Origin: Neoconidiobolus thromboides FSU 785
Lineage: Eukaryota > Entomophthoromycota > Entomophthoromycetes > Entomophthorales > Neoconidiobolaceae
Assembly: GCA_025603075.1 (NCBI GenBank)
Contig: MU626300.1
Location: 62,001-126,000, forward strand
Reading direction: 5' to 3'
Length of the DNA: 64,000 nt
The translations under genes and the position numbers were made by a program. This document shows, in pieces, positions 11,786 to 22,049 of the stretch (its first letter is position 1; each line of letters begins with the position of its first letter). The notes beneath the pieces are model-generated. The model was not told where the DNA came from and made no database searches. It saw nothing but the letters and a program-made list of their open reading frames with translations.

Positions 11786-13965
11786 ATGTCGTTATCAATT
11801 GGAAAAAATATTGGCAAATTTAAGCAGGTAAACTATAAGAACAATCGATATATAATAAACAATTATCATTATATCCTCAATTGTTATTTTGAAAAAGCAA
11901 TCATATATACTTGTAAGTATTAACTCTTTTTCTTAGTGGACAAGTGAAAGAATTGGCGCTGCTGAAAAAACAGATACTTCTGAAGAATTCAAAAATCTAG
12001 AGTATGAGACTGATCAAAGAAAAGAAGCTTTAGAAAGGTTAGAAATGTCAATGGACACATATCTGAAGGTTTTAAGTAAGAGATTTTCAAATTATCTTAA
12101 TTGAGTTTTATCTTTGATTCAGGTAAAAGAAAGCCAACTCAAGATGATAAAAGTAAAACCATGCCTATTGAAGCATTAGGAACCTGTATGATTAATCAAG
12201 CGTATGTTATTGGTGAAACTACAAAATATGGTAAGATATTTAATATGTAGAGATGAGTTGGTACTTATTGTGGTGTGCAGGAAAATGCCTTAATCTCACT
12301 GGCCAAGCCCATGAAAAAATTGCAACTATCCAAGGTGAATATGTAAAGAGAACACTAACATTTATTTTACGATAATAATAATGATAAATTTGATTTAGGT
12401 CAATAATGCACGTATGGGATATTATTCTAATTTGGAAAGATCTTTGTTAGACCTTAAAGAATATCAAGTAAAATATAATATGAAAGTTTACTCAAAGTTT
12501 TAATAATTAATAGAGTTTAAGAAAAAAGTTGGAAAATCGTCGATTGGATTTAGATGCTAAACTTTCAAAGGTTCAAAAAGCAAAAAGAGAAAAGCCAGAG
12601 TTAGAAGAAGAAGTCCGTGCTGCACAAGTTAAATACGATGATTCTTTAGCTGAATCACAAGCGAGAATGGTAATGATAGCTGAATCTGAGGTAACAATAT
12701 TTATTTTATATTAACAGTTTGACTGAATAAACAAATAAAGGAATATCATGCAAGAGACCTTGCTCTTTTAGTTAAATCGGAGCTTGAATATTATACAAAA
12801 TCTGCTGAGATATTACAGCCACTTCTGGAGAAACTAAATGAAATGTAAATAATGGTTATTATATAATAATAGTTTATTTAAATGTTATTAGAAATAATTC
12901 AGAAATGGTCAAAAAACGTCAAAGCTCTTCAAACCTTAGAAATGGCTTTTCATCAGTCGGTCGTTCAAGCCCGTATTCCGAGAGAGAGTACAGAAATTAC
13001 AGTGAAGACGAAGAGAGAGTATCTCGTTCACCTACTACAGTCAAAGAATTTTCGGAAAGGAAGGCTACTACTAGATCAGCATTGAGATCTAGAACTCAAG
13101 AACGTGCTGCTTTACCTCCACCCATACCACGCAGACAAGGTAAATATCATATAAAATATATTATTAACTATATCATTAAATCAATATTTAAAAAGATACT
13201 AAAAAGAGAGTTAAATGTGTATTTGAATTTGAATCTAACGAAGATGATGAGCTAAGTATATATGTTGGAGACGTTATTACCGTGATAAAAGAGATTGACG
13301 AGGGATGGTGGATAGGTGAAATTAATGAAGGAAGAAATAAACGCTCAGGTATGTTTCCAGTAAACTATACTGAACCGATCGCTGAAGAAAAGCCAAAGAT
13401 CCCAATAAGTCATAGCTTTGATGACAACGATCCATGGGAAGTAACCGAAAATGTAGGATCGCGTTCCTCTTATAGCCAAAAATATGAAGAACCTCAAGAG
13501 ATTGAATATGAAGAACCTGAATATGAAGAGCCTGAATATGAGCCTGAACCACCACGCCCTAGTTACCGCCGTTCTAACACTACATCAGCAGTTCCTACTC
13601 GTGGTGGCTCAAACAGGAATCCACCATTGCCCAGCCGTAACGCTGAAACTCCACCTAATCCAAGCTCACGTCAACCGCCGCCATTCCCTCAAAGATCTAA
13701 TAACACTAACATCCCCCCTCCACGCCCTTCTGGACCAAAGCCATCTTTAGCTTCATCGGCCCCATCAAGAAATTCGCCCCTTTCTACTCAAGCACCACGC
13801 TCATCGCCATTACGTAATCCAAATAACCCAGCATCTGCAGTAGCAGCGGCTGTTAATTCGGATGATTTAGGCCTTCTTCCAGAATGTAGAGAATGTGGGT
13901 GTGACGAATTCAGTGCTAATGTATTTAAAAAGGGCACATGCAATAATTGCTTTCATAAACATTAG
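11786..13965 (+). CDS. Endophilin-like BAR-SH3 protein with C-terminal CxxC zinc motif
   Basis: Membrane-curving adaptor of endocytosis or vesicle trafficking. Start MSLSIGKNIGKFKQ at 11786; exon 2 WTSERIGAAEKTDTSEEFK and further exons give LSKRKPTQ, MPIEALGTCMINQA, CLNLTGQAHEKIATIQ, SLLDLKEYQ, SLRKKLENRRLDLDAKLSK, EEEVRAAQVKYDDSLAESQA and LLVKSELEYYTKSAEILQ, a complete BAR domain as in fungal endophilin-type proteins. A Ser/Arg/Pro linker leads to the SH3 domain VKCVFEFESNEDDELSIYVG, GWWIGEIN, GMFPVNYTE. A long Pro-rich tail, with a Glu-Glu-Pro-Glu-Tyr repeat around 13495-13540, ends in CRECGCDEFSANVFKKGTC followed by NNCFHKH, a likely zinc-binding knuckle. Nine or so exons with introns under about 110 bp; the last large exon begins after the intron ending near 13210. 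Confidence 0.87.
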
Positions 13966-14562
13966 ATTAGTAATCAAAATGAAATATTTAGAAGAATTGG
14001 TATTATTTTGAGTTTAATTTATTTTGGAGGTTACTAAATTGAATAGCAGTTGTACTATATCAAATCTATCATTTAATAAAGATATATTTTATGTTTTTAA
14101 AATGAAGTAGTATATAATATTAAAGTTATTGATACATGATTTAGGCTTGGAGGAATATTAACTTTAGATGAGCTATTTTGAAAAATATGTTCCTTAACTT
14201 AAATCATTTGACTCGAAGTTTTATGATATTTAAATTATTATTCTTTATACTGATTTAAATAAAAATCATAAAGCTTTTAAAATAAATATCTTGAAGCAAC
14301 TAGATATTATGATAGCGAATAATTACTCAGTTTTGAGCAATTTATTTTAGCTCTTATAGGTCACATTTATTAAATTTAATTTTTTTATTTCCTTTTATGT
14401 CCTAGTCATTTTTTGCCCTTATTTTGTTATTTGAACTATTTTAAAAAAAAATCAAATTGAAACAATTGTTAATACATAATTTCAAAATAAATTTATTATT
14501 GCAATATTTGAGAATCAACTCAAGAACTATAAGCCAAAAGCTAATATGAATTATCAAAAAAA
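13966..14562. other. Intergenic gap between convergent genes
   Basis: About 600 bases between the stop of the BAR-SH3 gene and the stop of the chitinase gene on the other strand. AT-rich. It should hold both polyadenylation regions. Nothing else seen. Confidence 0.45.
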
Positions 14563-15924
14563 TTAAATACCATCTACATGGGGCCCATGAGGAACTATTG
14601 GGTTTATACCTCTAGTAACAGAGCAAGAGTTATTATTGCCAAAATCGCAATAAACTGCACTAGAGCCATTGTATTTACAAGTAGTTCCCGATGCACATTG
14701 GCGTAAAAGCCATTTTCCATTATAACATAATGCATAACTGTTTCCATTACAAGAATAATACCCCTCATTACTGCAGGAATTTCCGTTAATTGGGCAAGTT
14801 CCAGGAACAGAGGTGGTTGTGGTAGTGGTGGCACTAGTGGTAGTTGAGGTAACTGGAGGATTAGACGTTGAGGTAGCAGTAGAGGTAACTGGGGGCTTAG
14901 TGGTTGAAGCGGTGGTAGAGGTAACTGGAGGGGTAGAAGTAGAAGTAGGGACAGTTCCTCCACAAGTTCCTTGGGCTAAGAAACTGGCTACACTCTGTCC
15001 AAAGCTACCATTATTATAAACTTGAGAAGCATCCCAAAACATTAAACCACCAAAATTTGGATATTGTGAGCGCACCTGTGATACTTTTGAAGAAATAGTG
15101 CCAGCATCGACGTAACCATTATTGGCACCTGTTTGGCCACCTGGTAAACCTACGTATAATTTCACATTCTTATTGACAGCAGTATTCTTTGCCCAGTTAT
15201 CCCAGTCAGCATAATTAAATTGAGCGTTCAAGCCACAATAATTATTATAGAATTGAATAAAAACCATATCAAACCATGCGCTATTTAAAACAGGACCGAG
15301 ATAGCCATCTGGGAATGGACATTGTGGGGCAGCAGCAATATAGTACTTCTTAGAAGGATCGCTTGCATATAATCCACGTAACTCATTAATGAACGCAGTA
15401 TATCCAGTTGAAGAACCACCTTCAATATCTAAATCTACACCATCTAATACTGCATCACCAAATGGTCTATTTGTAGTTGTCCCTTTAAATAAGGAATCCC
15501 AGATTTGACGAGCAAAGTTTTTACCATCAGCATCAGACCCAAAACCATATGAACCAGCAGCTCCTCCCAATGACATTAAAACAGCAACGCCTTTGGATTG
15601 ACAGTATTTAATATCTGCACCAATGGCAGGACAAGTTAAGAGATCTGTACCAGGGAATGTAGTTTCACATGCACTGCTAAGATTAATCAATGGCGTATTT
15701 TTTCCATTAAAAACGTGCATGAATGATAAATTAACGAGAGACACTCCAGGCTGATCACAATAATATTTTAGTGGCTTTTGAGCATTTCCATCGTTTCCAT
15801 GAGTAGCACCATAGGAATTTTGCCCCCAATAGAGTACTAAATTACTATTACAATTGACGTTAAAAGCATCAATTGCTGAACCAGAAAGAGCTAAACTTAA
15901 AACAAATGTAGATATGAATTTCAT
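14563..15924 (-). CDS. Secreted class III endochitinase, GH18 plus CBM19 (CTS1-like)
   Basis: Intronless, 453 residues. Signal peptide 1-20 (MKFISTFVLSLALSGSAIDA). The GH18 barrel starts at LVLYWGQNSYG; the SLGG strand is at 118-121 and the catalytic DxxDxDxE motif is DGVDLDIEGG at 161-170 with acid Glu168, hydrolysing beta-1,4-GlcNAc chains outside the cell. After FLAQGTCGGT there is a Ser/Thr/Pro linker of about 60 residues made of PPVTSTT-type repeats, likely O-glycosylated. The tail has six or more cysteines in SCNGNSYALCYNGKWLLRQC and GTTC, the CBM19 chitin-binding module found at the end of yeast Cts1. The role may be cell separation, autolysis or attack on arthropod or fungal chitin. 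A TATA box lies about 45 bp upstream. Confidence 0.93.
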   Translation of the reverse strand: MKFISTFVLSLALSGSAIDAFNVNCNSNLVLYWGQNSYGATHGNDGNAQKPLKYYCDQPGVSLVNLSFMHVFNGKNTPLINLSSACETTFPGTDLLTCPAIGADIKYCQSKGVAVLMSLGGAAGSYGFGSDADGKNFARQIWDSLFKGTTTNRPFGDAVLDGVDLDIEGGSSTGYTAFINELRGLYASDPSKKYYIAAAPQCPFPDGYLGPVLNSAWFDMVFIQFYNNYCGLNAQFNYADWDNWAKNTAVNKNVKLYVGLPGGQTGANNGYVDAGTISSKVSQVRSQYPNFGGLMFWDASQVYNNGSFGQSVASFLAQGTCGGTVPTSTSTPPVTSTTASTTKPPVTSTATSTSNPPVTSTTTSATTTTTTSVPGTCPINGNSCSNEGYYSCNGNSYALCYNGKWLLRQCASGTTCKYNGSSAVYCDFGNNNSCSVTRGINPIVPHGPHVDGI

Positions 15925-15967
15925 TTTAGTATAAAAATGTTAAAGTAAAGTACAGTATTTCTGTGTG

Positions 15968-15976
15968 TTTATATAC
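15968..15976 (-). promoter_or_regulatory. TATA box of the chitinase gene
   Basis: On the minus strand GTATATAAA sits about 45 bp before the chitinase ATG. Position and sequence fit a classical fungal TATA box; similar boxes occur before the RNase T2, arylamine N-acetyltransferase and Gly-rich genes here. Confidence 0.45.
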
Positions 15977-16794
15977 TTTGTGATTTGTACTTATGTATAC
16001 AGGATCAAGTCATTCCGATTTTTGCTTATTTATTAATAAGTTTTATAATTAAAAGGAGAGTTTAATATTATCTTATCACATTACCAGGACACAGTATGCC
16101 AATCGTTATTTGATAGAGATAAGGTTTGTTTGACATTATACCAAATATGGATGAACCTTATGGATTTAATGTTTTTATCAAATACCTGATAGTCATTAAA
16201 TAAATAAATAAATAATTGGACTTATTTACTTTACACAGACATTACCTTTTTAATTTAACACTTCTATATTTTTACTATCATTTGATTCTTATCATGACTT
16301 TAGGCTTAAGTTTATAAGGTAATATATTGCTTTTACTGAGATGTCTTGTGATACTTGGCCTCATTTTAGATCCCTAAATGATAGGGTGACTGTCACAATG
16401 GATGATTTCCAATAACTTCATCATTTCTTTAGCATTATACCAAATTTAGTGATTTAAATTAAATAGTTGAAACTCAACCAATCGCAGCAATATATTGTCT
16501 AAATTTTGCAATTTACTATCAATTTAAAAAAACTTTAAACTCAGTTTAAAACTTAAATTTGATTATAAATTTATTTAATCCAAATAAACAAGATAAAATA
16601 AAAAAAAATAAAAGAGATACGATTGACTTGAGATAAAGTACTCGTACTTTTGGTTTTTTGAAGCCTATGGTTATTTTTCTGTTTTTTACAGTCTTTTCTT
16701 TAATTTTGTTTTTGATATTTGGATAGTTGACACACAATGTTTAGTTCTTTTGAACTCTTGCTTTTTAAACGATAGTTTAAGAAATGTTGACAAA
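15977..16794. other. Upstream region of the chitinase gene
   Basis: About 820 bases of AT-rich sequence with a few richer patches (16080-16140, 16330-16400). I see no gene. The frame at 16546-16737 (minus) is Lys/Ile-rich noise. Confidence 0.4.
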
Positions 16795-16899
16795 ATGGGG
16801 ATGTATTTTTTTGTTTAATAATTTTACTAACAATCTCACCGCCTAAATAGCGCTCAAAAAATGGAAAAAGTTATGAAGTTAAAAAAAACAGTTCCAAAT
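16795..16899 (-). mobile_element. Foldback MITE copy 3
   Basis: Starts AATGGGGATGTATTTTT, with AATTTTACTAACAATC, TAGCGCTCAAAAAATGG and GTTATGAAG. The far end has drifted to AACAGTTCCAAA. First member of a five-copy cluster. Confidence 0.75.
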
Positions 16900-16931
16900 G
16901 TTATTTATGTACAGCTGTTTAAATTTAAATA

Positions 16932-17033
16932 CGTAGGAGTGTTTTTGATTTCATTACTTTTTTCATCTTTTAAACATTATTTGAGTGGAAAGATTGTTAG
17001 TAAGATTCTTAAACACAAAAATACATCCCCATG
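16932..17033 (+). mobile_element. Foldback MITE copy 4
   Basis: Starts CGTAGGAGTG and ends CATCCCCATG, with TTTCATTACTTTTTTC, GAGTGGAAAGATTGTTAG and ATTCTTAAACACAAAAATAC between. Only about 30 bp from copy 3, in opposite orientation. Confidence 0.75.
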
Positions 17034-17266
17034 TACTATATAGTTATAATTTTTATAGCCATTAATTTGGATCATTGTGTTAGATGGAATTTAACTATTA
17101 ATTTAATTTTAAATGAGCATTTAGTAAGCACCCATTTGAACTTAAACAGTTGTACTGAACTTTATTTCAACTTTAAATATTTACAGCTGCTGCAACTCTA
17201 TTGTGATCCAATTTGTAGTGATTTTTAGAGCCAGTTACTTATTTGTTTAGTTTTTTTAAAACGTAA

Positions 17267-17370
17267 TATGGGGATGTTTTTTTTGGTTTCATTACTTTTC
17301 CATTTTTTAAGTGCTATTTGAGTAGAAAAGTTGTTAATAAAGTCCTTAAACACAAAAACACATCCCCATA
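17267..17370 (+). mobile_element. Foldback MITE copy 5
   Basis: One of the best-kept copies: TATGGGGATG start, CATCCCCATA end, 104 bp, with TA at both edges. Middle AAGTGCTATTTGAGTAGAAA. Confidence 0.85.
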
Positions 17371-17431
17371 CCTTTATTTTTAAGTTAACAGCTAATTAAG
17401 TTGTAATAGAGCTCCTGCAGCTATATTAAGA

Positions 17432-17535
17432 TATGACGATATATTTTTTTTGTTTAAGAATTTTATCAACGATCTTTCCACTCAAATAATGCTTAAAAAT
17501 GGAAAACTGATGAAGCCAAAAAAAACAGTGTCATA
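17432..17535 (-). mobile_element. Foldback MITE copy 6
   Basis: Starts TATGACGATATATTTTTT, then TTTAAGAATTTTATCAACG, CTCAAATAATGCTTAAAAATGG and GATGAAGCC. Ends at GTGTCATA with a drifted terminus. Confidence 0.72.
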
Positions 17536-17813
17536 TTTTTAATTTTTTAAGTGATTGTTAACAAAATTAAATAGACATTAAAGTTATAGTATGAATGATG
17601 CAGTATTTTGTTTAAATCATGAATATAGTAAGGAGAAAAAAAGGAATTAAACAAACTAAAGTAAAAAAAGATAAGGATTCTAAAAAAAGTAAATAAAACT
17701 AAAAATATCATTACGGAAACTCTTAATTTTGTTCACTTTATTGAAAATCATTATCGATTTTTTTATTTTAGTTTGTTTAGATTTTTTTCTCGTTATAGCC
17801 ATAATATAAAAAA

Positions 17814-17918
17814 TACGGGAGTGTTTTTTTTGACTTCTTATTTCTTCCATTTTTTAAGCACTATTTAAGCGGAAAAATTGTTGATAAAATTCTTAAACAC
17901 AAAAATACATCCCCAATA
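17814..17918 (+). mobile_element. Foldback MITE copy 7
   Basis: Starts TACGGGAGTG and ends ACATCCCCAATA; core AAGCACTATTTAAGCGGAAA and ATTCTTAAACACAAAAATAC. Fifth copy within about 1.1 kb. Confidence 0.78.
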
Positions 17919-20900
17919 CTTATATCAGTTTTAAACGTTGGTGCTTTTTTTAATAACTTTTTACTATAATTAAAATATGGTTTAATAACTTCAAGCTTTT
18001 TGTAACATTTAACAACTAACTCGGGACATTGCAACTAATAATTTTTTTATTCAATAGTATTTAAAAAATGAAAAGATGAAATTAAAAAGGAAACCCTTAT
18101 ATATAAATATTTATTTTGTCAATATTGTTTCTAAGTATCATAAAAAAAGCAAAAAATAAAACGAATGTTGTTTTCTCCAAAAGTGTATACTACTATAAAG
18201 GCTGCCATTATGAATGAAATGCCGATTTTCTAAAAACTTGACCGATAATTTTTCGATTCGGCTATTTTTTTTATAAAACCGGGAATTTTTTTATAAAACC
18301 GGGAACTTTGAATTCAAAATGCAATATCTAAAAGCACCTTTCAGAAAAAATACATTGAGGCATAAATTCTTACTATTTATAATTCAACAATTTATAATTA
18401 TATATAATACCCTAACTAACATAATTGAACTGATATCCAAAAAAAGCAAAAATCACTTTTTATATTATGAAATTCATATTAGATACCTTTGTGTGTGTAA
18501 CTTCAAAAAAACTCTTTTTGCTGAAAGCACTAAAGCTTCCGTTTTCATTTTTTAGTAAACATAAAGCTGGAAATGTTCATATTTGATTCATCAATAAGGA
18601 TGTGAATAAAAAAATAGTGTTTTAAGGGAGAAATGAATTATATAGTTGAACGCAAACTACATTTGAATGCGTTATATGCTTTTGTATTAGAATAGAAGTG
18701 CCAATTGTGAGTAAAAAAGGTTTACTTATTTTTATAGTGAACGGTATAAAATCATGCGTATTATTAATACACTATAATAGTTAAAGTTTCGGTGTAAATT
18801 TTATGGTGATTATTTTTCCAATTACTATCATGAGATTCGCATAAAACATGATTTTGTGATATTGAGTTTTAGTAGAACATTTAAAAGTTGTAATCAGATA
18901 AGTTTATAAAGTCTTAATGTGAGGAACTATACTCATGCTACATAGTAAAAAAATAGATACTAAGGAACTTATATCTGGTTTATAGCTTAACACGGAAAGG
19001 CACAGAAATGGTAATACTAAAATATTAATCAATTATAGCATGCTTAAAACTACAAGACAGGACGAAGTATTGAAAACTATAATGTCTCAGTACAAAATTT
19101 TTGATTTTGTTTTCTTTTTTTGTTATTATTCATTTCATTAGATTCAGCCTATAGAAATAATAAAATACTTTATCGACATGGTATTTAGCTAACTCCTATA
19201 TGAACTATAATAAATAATATCTCACGATTTTTAAACCACAATTGATAATTATTAATTCAGAAATATTTTTTAGCTGACTTATAATATCACCATCGTTTTA
19301 TCTGTCTTTACACACATTTGAATACCTTATATTTGCATTTTGATATAATCTTATTTATAAAACATATAAAAATCCAATGAATTATAGCAGCCTGCTATGC
19401 AGATAAAGACCACAACTAAAAGGTATCATTTCTTTTGAGTAACAGACACAATAAACTGGGATTTCATCCTTTTTGTTATTTTTATACATTTCTGATAAAT
19501 ATAGAAAGCTATTTTCTTATTTAATAATATTGAAAGTTATTGAAATACATAATCAAACTATATTTTTTATACACAAATAAGACTTGATATTAAATCACAG
19601 CTCAAATTAAAGTCGACTTAAATTATCTTCTAACATAAAATTAATAAATTATAATATACACATACATAGATTATTATTACTATATATTATAAGTTTGTTA
19701 TCACTTTACAATTATAGTAGTCCCAAGTAGCCGACACACGATAATTTAAGCTCTTTTCACATGAGACTAAGTTTTTAAAGAATTGAGCAGCTTTCTTTTC
19801 AACTATTAGGTTACCATGGGGTGGAGGTTCTCAGTGATTTTATGTCTTATTTCAATAATAGTTCTAAAAAAAATAGTTGGGAGAGGGGGTTGTTTTAGCT
19901 TAGCTAAAAAATTGATCCTTTAACTCTCGAAAAGGTAATTGCATATGAATCTATTACGTATAGGAGCCTTTCATTTTACTACAGTTTTATTATAAAACAA
20001 ATATTGTTTACTATTACTGTTGCAGCTTTTATCAACTATTTAGCGCCAATTTTTACAGTCAAACAATTTAAATATCTAATTTTCACAAAGCCTAGTCTTT
20101 ATATTTTAGCCAAATTCTAACATAAATTTTACTCTAAATAAACTGTTAGATAATTTGAAAAGAACTGCAACAGATATAATAGCAATCAGCTTTATTCTAT
20201 TAGATTGAATTTTACCCAACTTTAATTACCCGAAACTAACCAATATACTTTTAGTTTTTATCTGCGTTGAAATATTACATATTATGATTAATGTAAAAGA
20301 TATTCTTGAAATCTAATTTAAACCATTATAGAGTAGATAAGATAGTGTAATTTATGAAACTAAGGATTCATGTATAAATACAACCTAAAATAAAGGCTGA
20401 TTATGAAAGGAATAATTGAAATAAAAAGGCTTTCATTTTTGCGAAAAATGGATTAAAAAGTAATCATTTATTTTTACTAAATAAAATGAATAACTTAATT
20501 AAAATTTTTAATGGGTTTTGAACGTTATTAAATCATAAAAAATCTAGACATTTTCTAATTCTTTTTATAATAATACCTCTTATTTTAAATACTTTCGCAG
20601 GTTGTATTTTCAAAATAATAATACTAATTTTTTTAGTATCAATTTTTATCAACTATAACTATCATATAAACAAAATCTCATTTGATCCTTGAAATTGTGA
20701 AATGTTTTAAACTGCACTCAATATAGGTGTAGTTTTAAAAGTAATTCTCAAACAGAATTTATGTTATTTGAAGTTTTAATATACCATGAAATTATCACAA
20801 AGAGTTTATTGTCTTTTCAACCAATCCTTTCAATAATAAATTAGCTTAAGAAGCAATGCTTTGAATGGAGGCTATTCTATATAATCCGGCATATTGAGTG

Positions 20901-21377
20901 TATCTACACAACCTCAAAGTATTTATGAAAGAATTTGACTAAAGTTGAATCATGGTGAAAAGCCACAACGATGAAATAATGGCCTAAAAAGATATTGAAG
21001 AATAATAAATTTAATTTGAGTTTTACTATAACCGTTGCCTAACCCTGACTAGGACTCGATTTATATCCCAAGGCCAACCTCTGAAAAGATTAAAGTAAGT
21101 ACATGTACTTAGCCTAAAAAACTTTCATGTGGATCATTTTTTTAATGAATAGGAAGTATCTCAAATCACTGGGTTTATCTTTTAGCTTATGCATTAGAAT
21201 ACAATCACTATTCTATTATTAGCTATATTGCTCTAAAAATATAAAGATAATAATTTATTAGAATACAATGAAATAAAATAATGAAGTAAAATAATGAAAT
21301 GATGAAATTAATTTTTTATTTAATACAATATTAAAAATAACAAAACTTTAAACTATCAAAATATCTCAACCAACAAG
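17919..21377. other. Gene-poor tract downstream of the homeobox gene
   Basis: About 3.5 kb without a supportable gene. The open stretch at 18319-18555 (+) is Phe/Ile/Lys/Asn-rich and lacks any motif. A 20-bp tandem duplication lies at 18266-18305. Patches with more G/C occur at 19730-19960 and 21010-21090 but match no RNA I recognise. Confidence 0.45.
18266..18305. repeat. Perfect 20-bp tandem duplication
   Basis: The unit TTTTTTTATAAAACCGGGAA occurs twice in a row (18266-18285 and 18286-18305). It contains a TATAAAA string followed by CCGGG. Function unknown. Confidence 0.8.
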
Positions 21378-22049
21378 CTACAAATTCATGTAAGACACAT
21401 TCATATGACTTGTTGTATCTTGTGGAAGGGTATTTTGAAATAAATCCATATTATCGTAAGTGTTTGTATAGAATGGGAATAATTGGTTATTAAACATTGA
21501 AATTTGGTTTAATATCATGGCATCGGTGGTAACAGGACATTGTTGATTTGGCATACTAAAATAGTTCATGTTTTGCGTGTCAAGAGCCATATTTAGTTGA
21601 GGATTATAGCTAAAATCAAAATTGGTGGGGTAGTTATTATATAAAGGCTGTGAAGTCAAAGCATTGAAATCCATATTCATATTTTGGTTGAAACTAATAT
21701 CGAATTCACTCGATCTTGGAGATGGATTAGTAATTGAAGATGCATCAACATTAATATCAACATTCATTCTTTTACGACCATCTCTCTTTGTTTTACGATT
21801 TAAAGTAGAAGGTGACATTTCACCCTTAGATCTGGCTTTAGTACGTCTGTTTTGAAACCAAATTTGTACGTTTCTTTCAGTCAACCCTAATTTTTTAGCT
21901 AACTCACTACGTACTTGGTTACTTGGTCTATTATCTTGTTTGAACAAATCTTCTAATCCTTTGATATGTTCAGCAGTCAATGTAGTTCTATGACGAGTAT
22001 AAGGACGATCATTAAAGTAAACGATTTGATTATCTACATTAAAATTCAT
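21378..22049 (-). CDS. Homeodomain transcription factor
   Basis: Intronless, 223 residues. A typical 60-residue homeodomain lies near the N-terminus (about 18-78): RHRTTLTAEHIKGLEDLF, SELAKKLGLTERNVQIWFQN, RRTKARSK. WFQNRR of the recognition helix is complete, so sequence-specific DNA binding in the nucleus is expected. The basic stretch KRDGRKRMN may be a nuclear localisation signal. The remainder is rich in Asn, Met, Tyr and Phe with no known domain. It stands alone in a gene-poor tract of nearly 12 kb. A TATAAATA lies about 100 bp upstream. Target genes cannot be inferred; fungal relatives act in development and morphogenesis. Confidence 0.9.
   Translation of the reverse strand: MNFNVDNQIVYFNDRPYTRHRTTLTAEHIKGLEDLFKQDNRPSNQVRSELAKKLGLTERNVQIWFQNRRTKARSKGEMSPSTLNRKTKRDGRKRMNVDINVDASSITNPSPRSSEFDISFNQNMNMDFNALTSQPLYNNYPTNFDFSYNPQLNMALDTQNMNYFSMPNQQCPVTTDAMILNQISMFNNQLFPFYTNTYDNMDLFQNTLPQDTTSHMNVSYMNL

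Noticed and set aside
14813-15019. Val/Glu-rich plus-strand ORF
   Set aside because: Antisense of the Thr/Ser/Pro linker of the chitinase.
16861-17043. 60-residue ORF beginning in one foldback copy and ending in the next
   Set aside because: Made of repeat sequence in two orientations; no evidence of translation. Discussed as a property of the element instead.
18319-18555. 78-residue ORF
   Set aside because: Low-complexity Phe/Ile/Lys/Asn composition expected by chance at this base composition; no motif, signal peptide or neighbour support.
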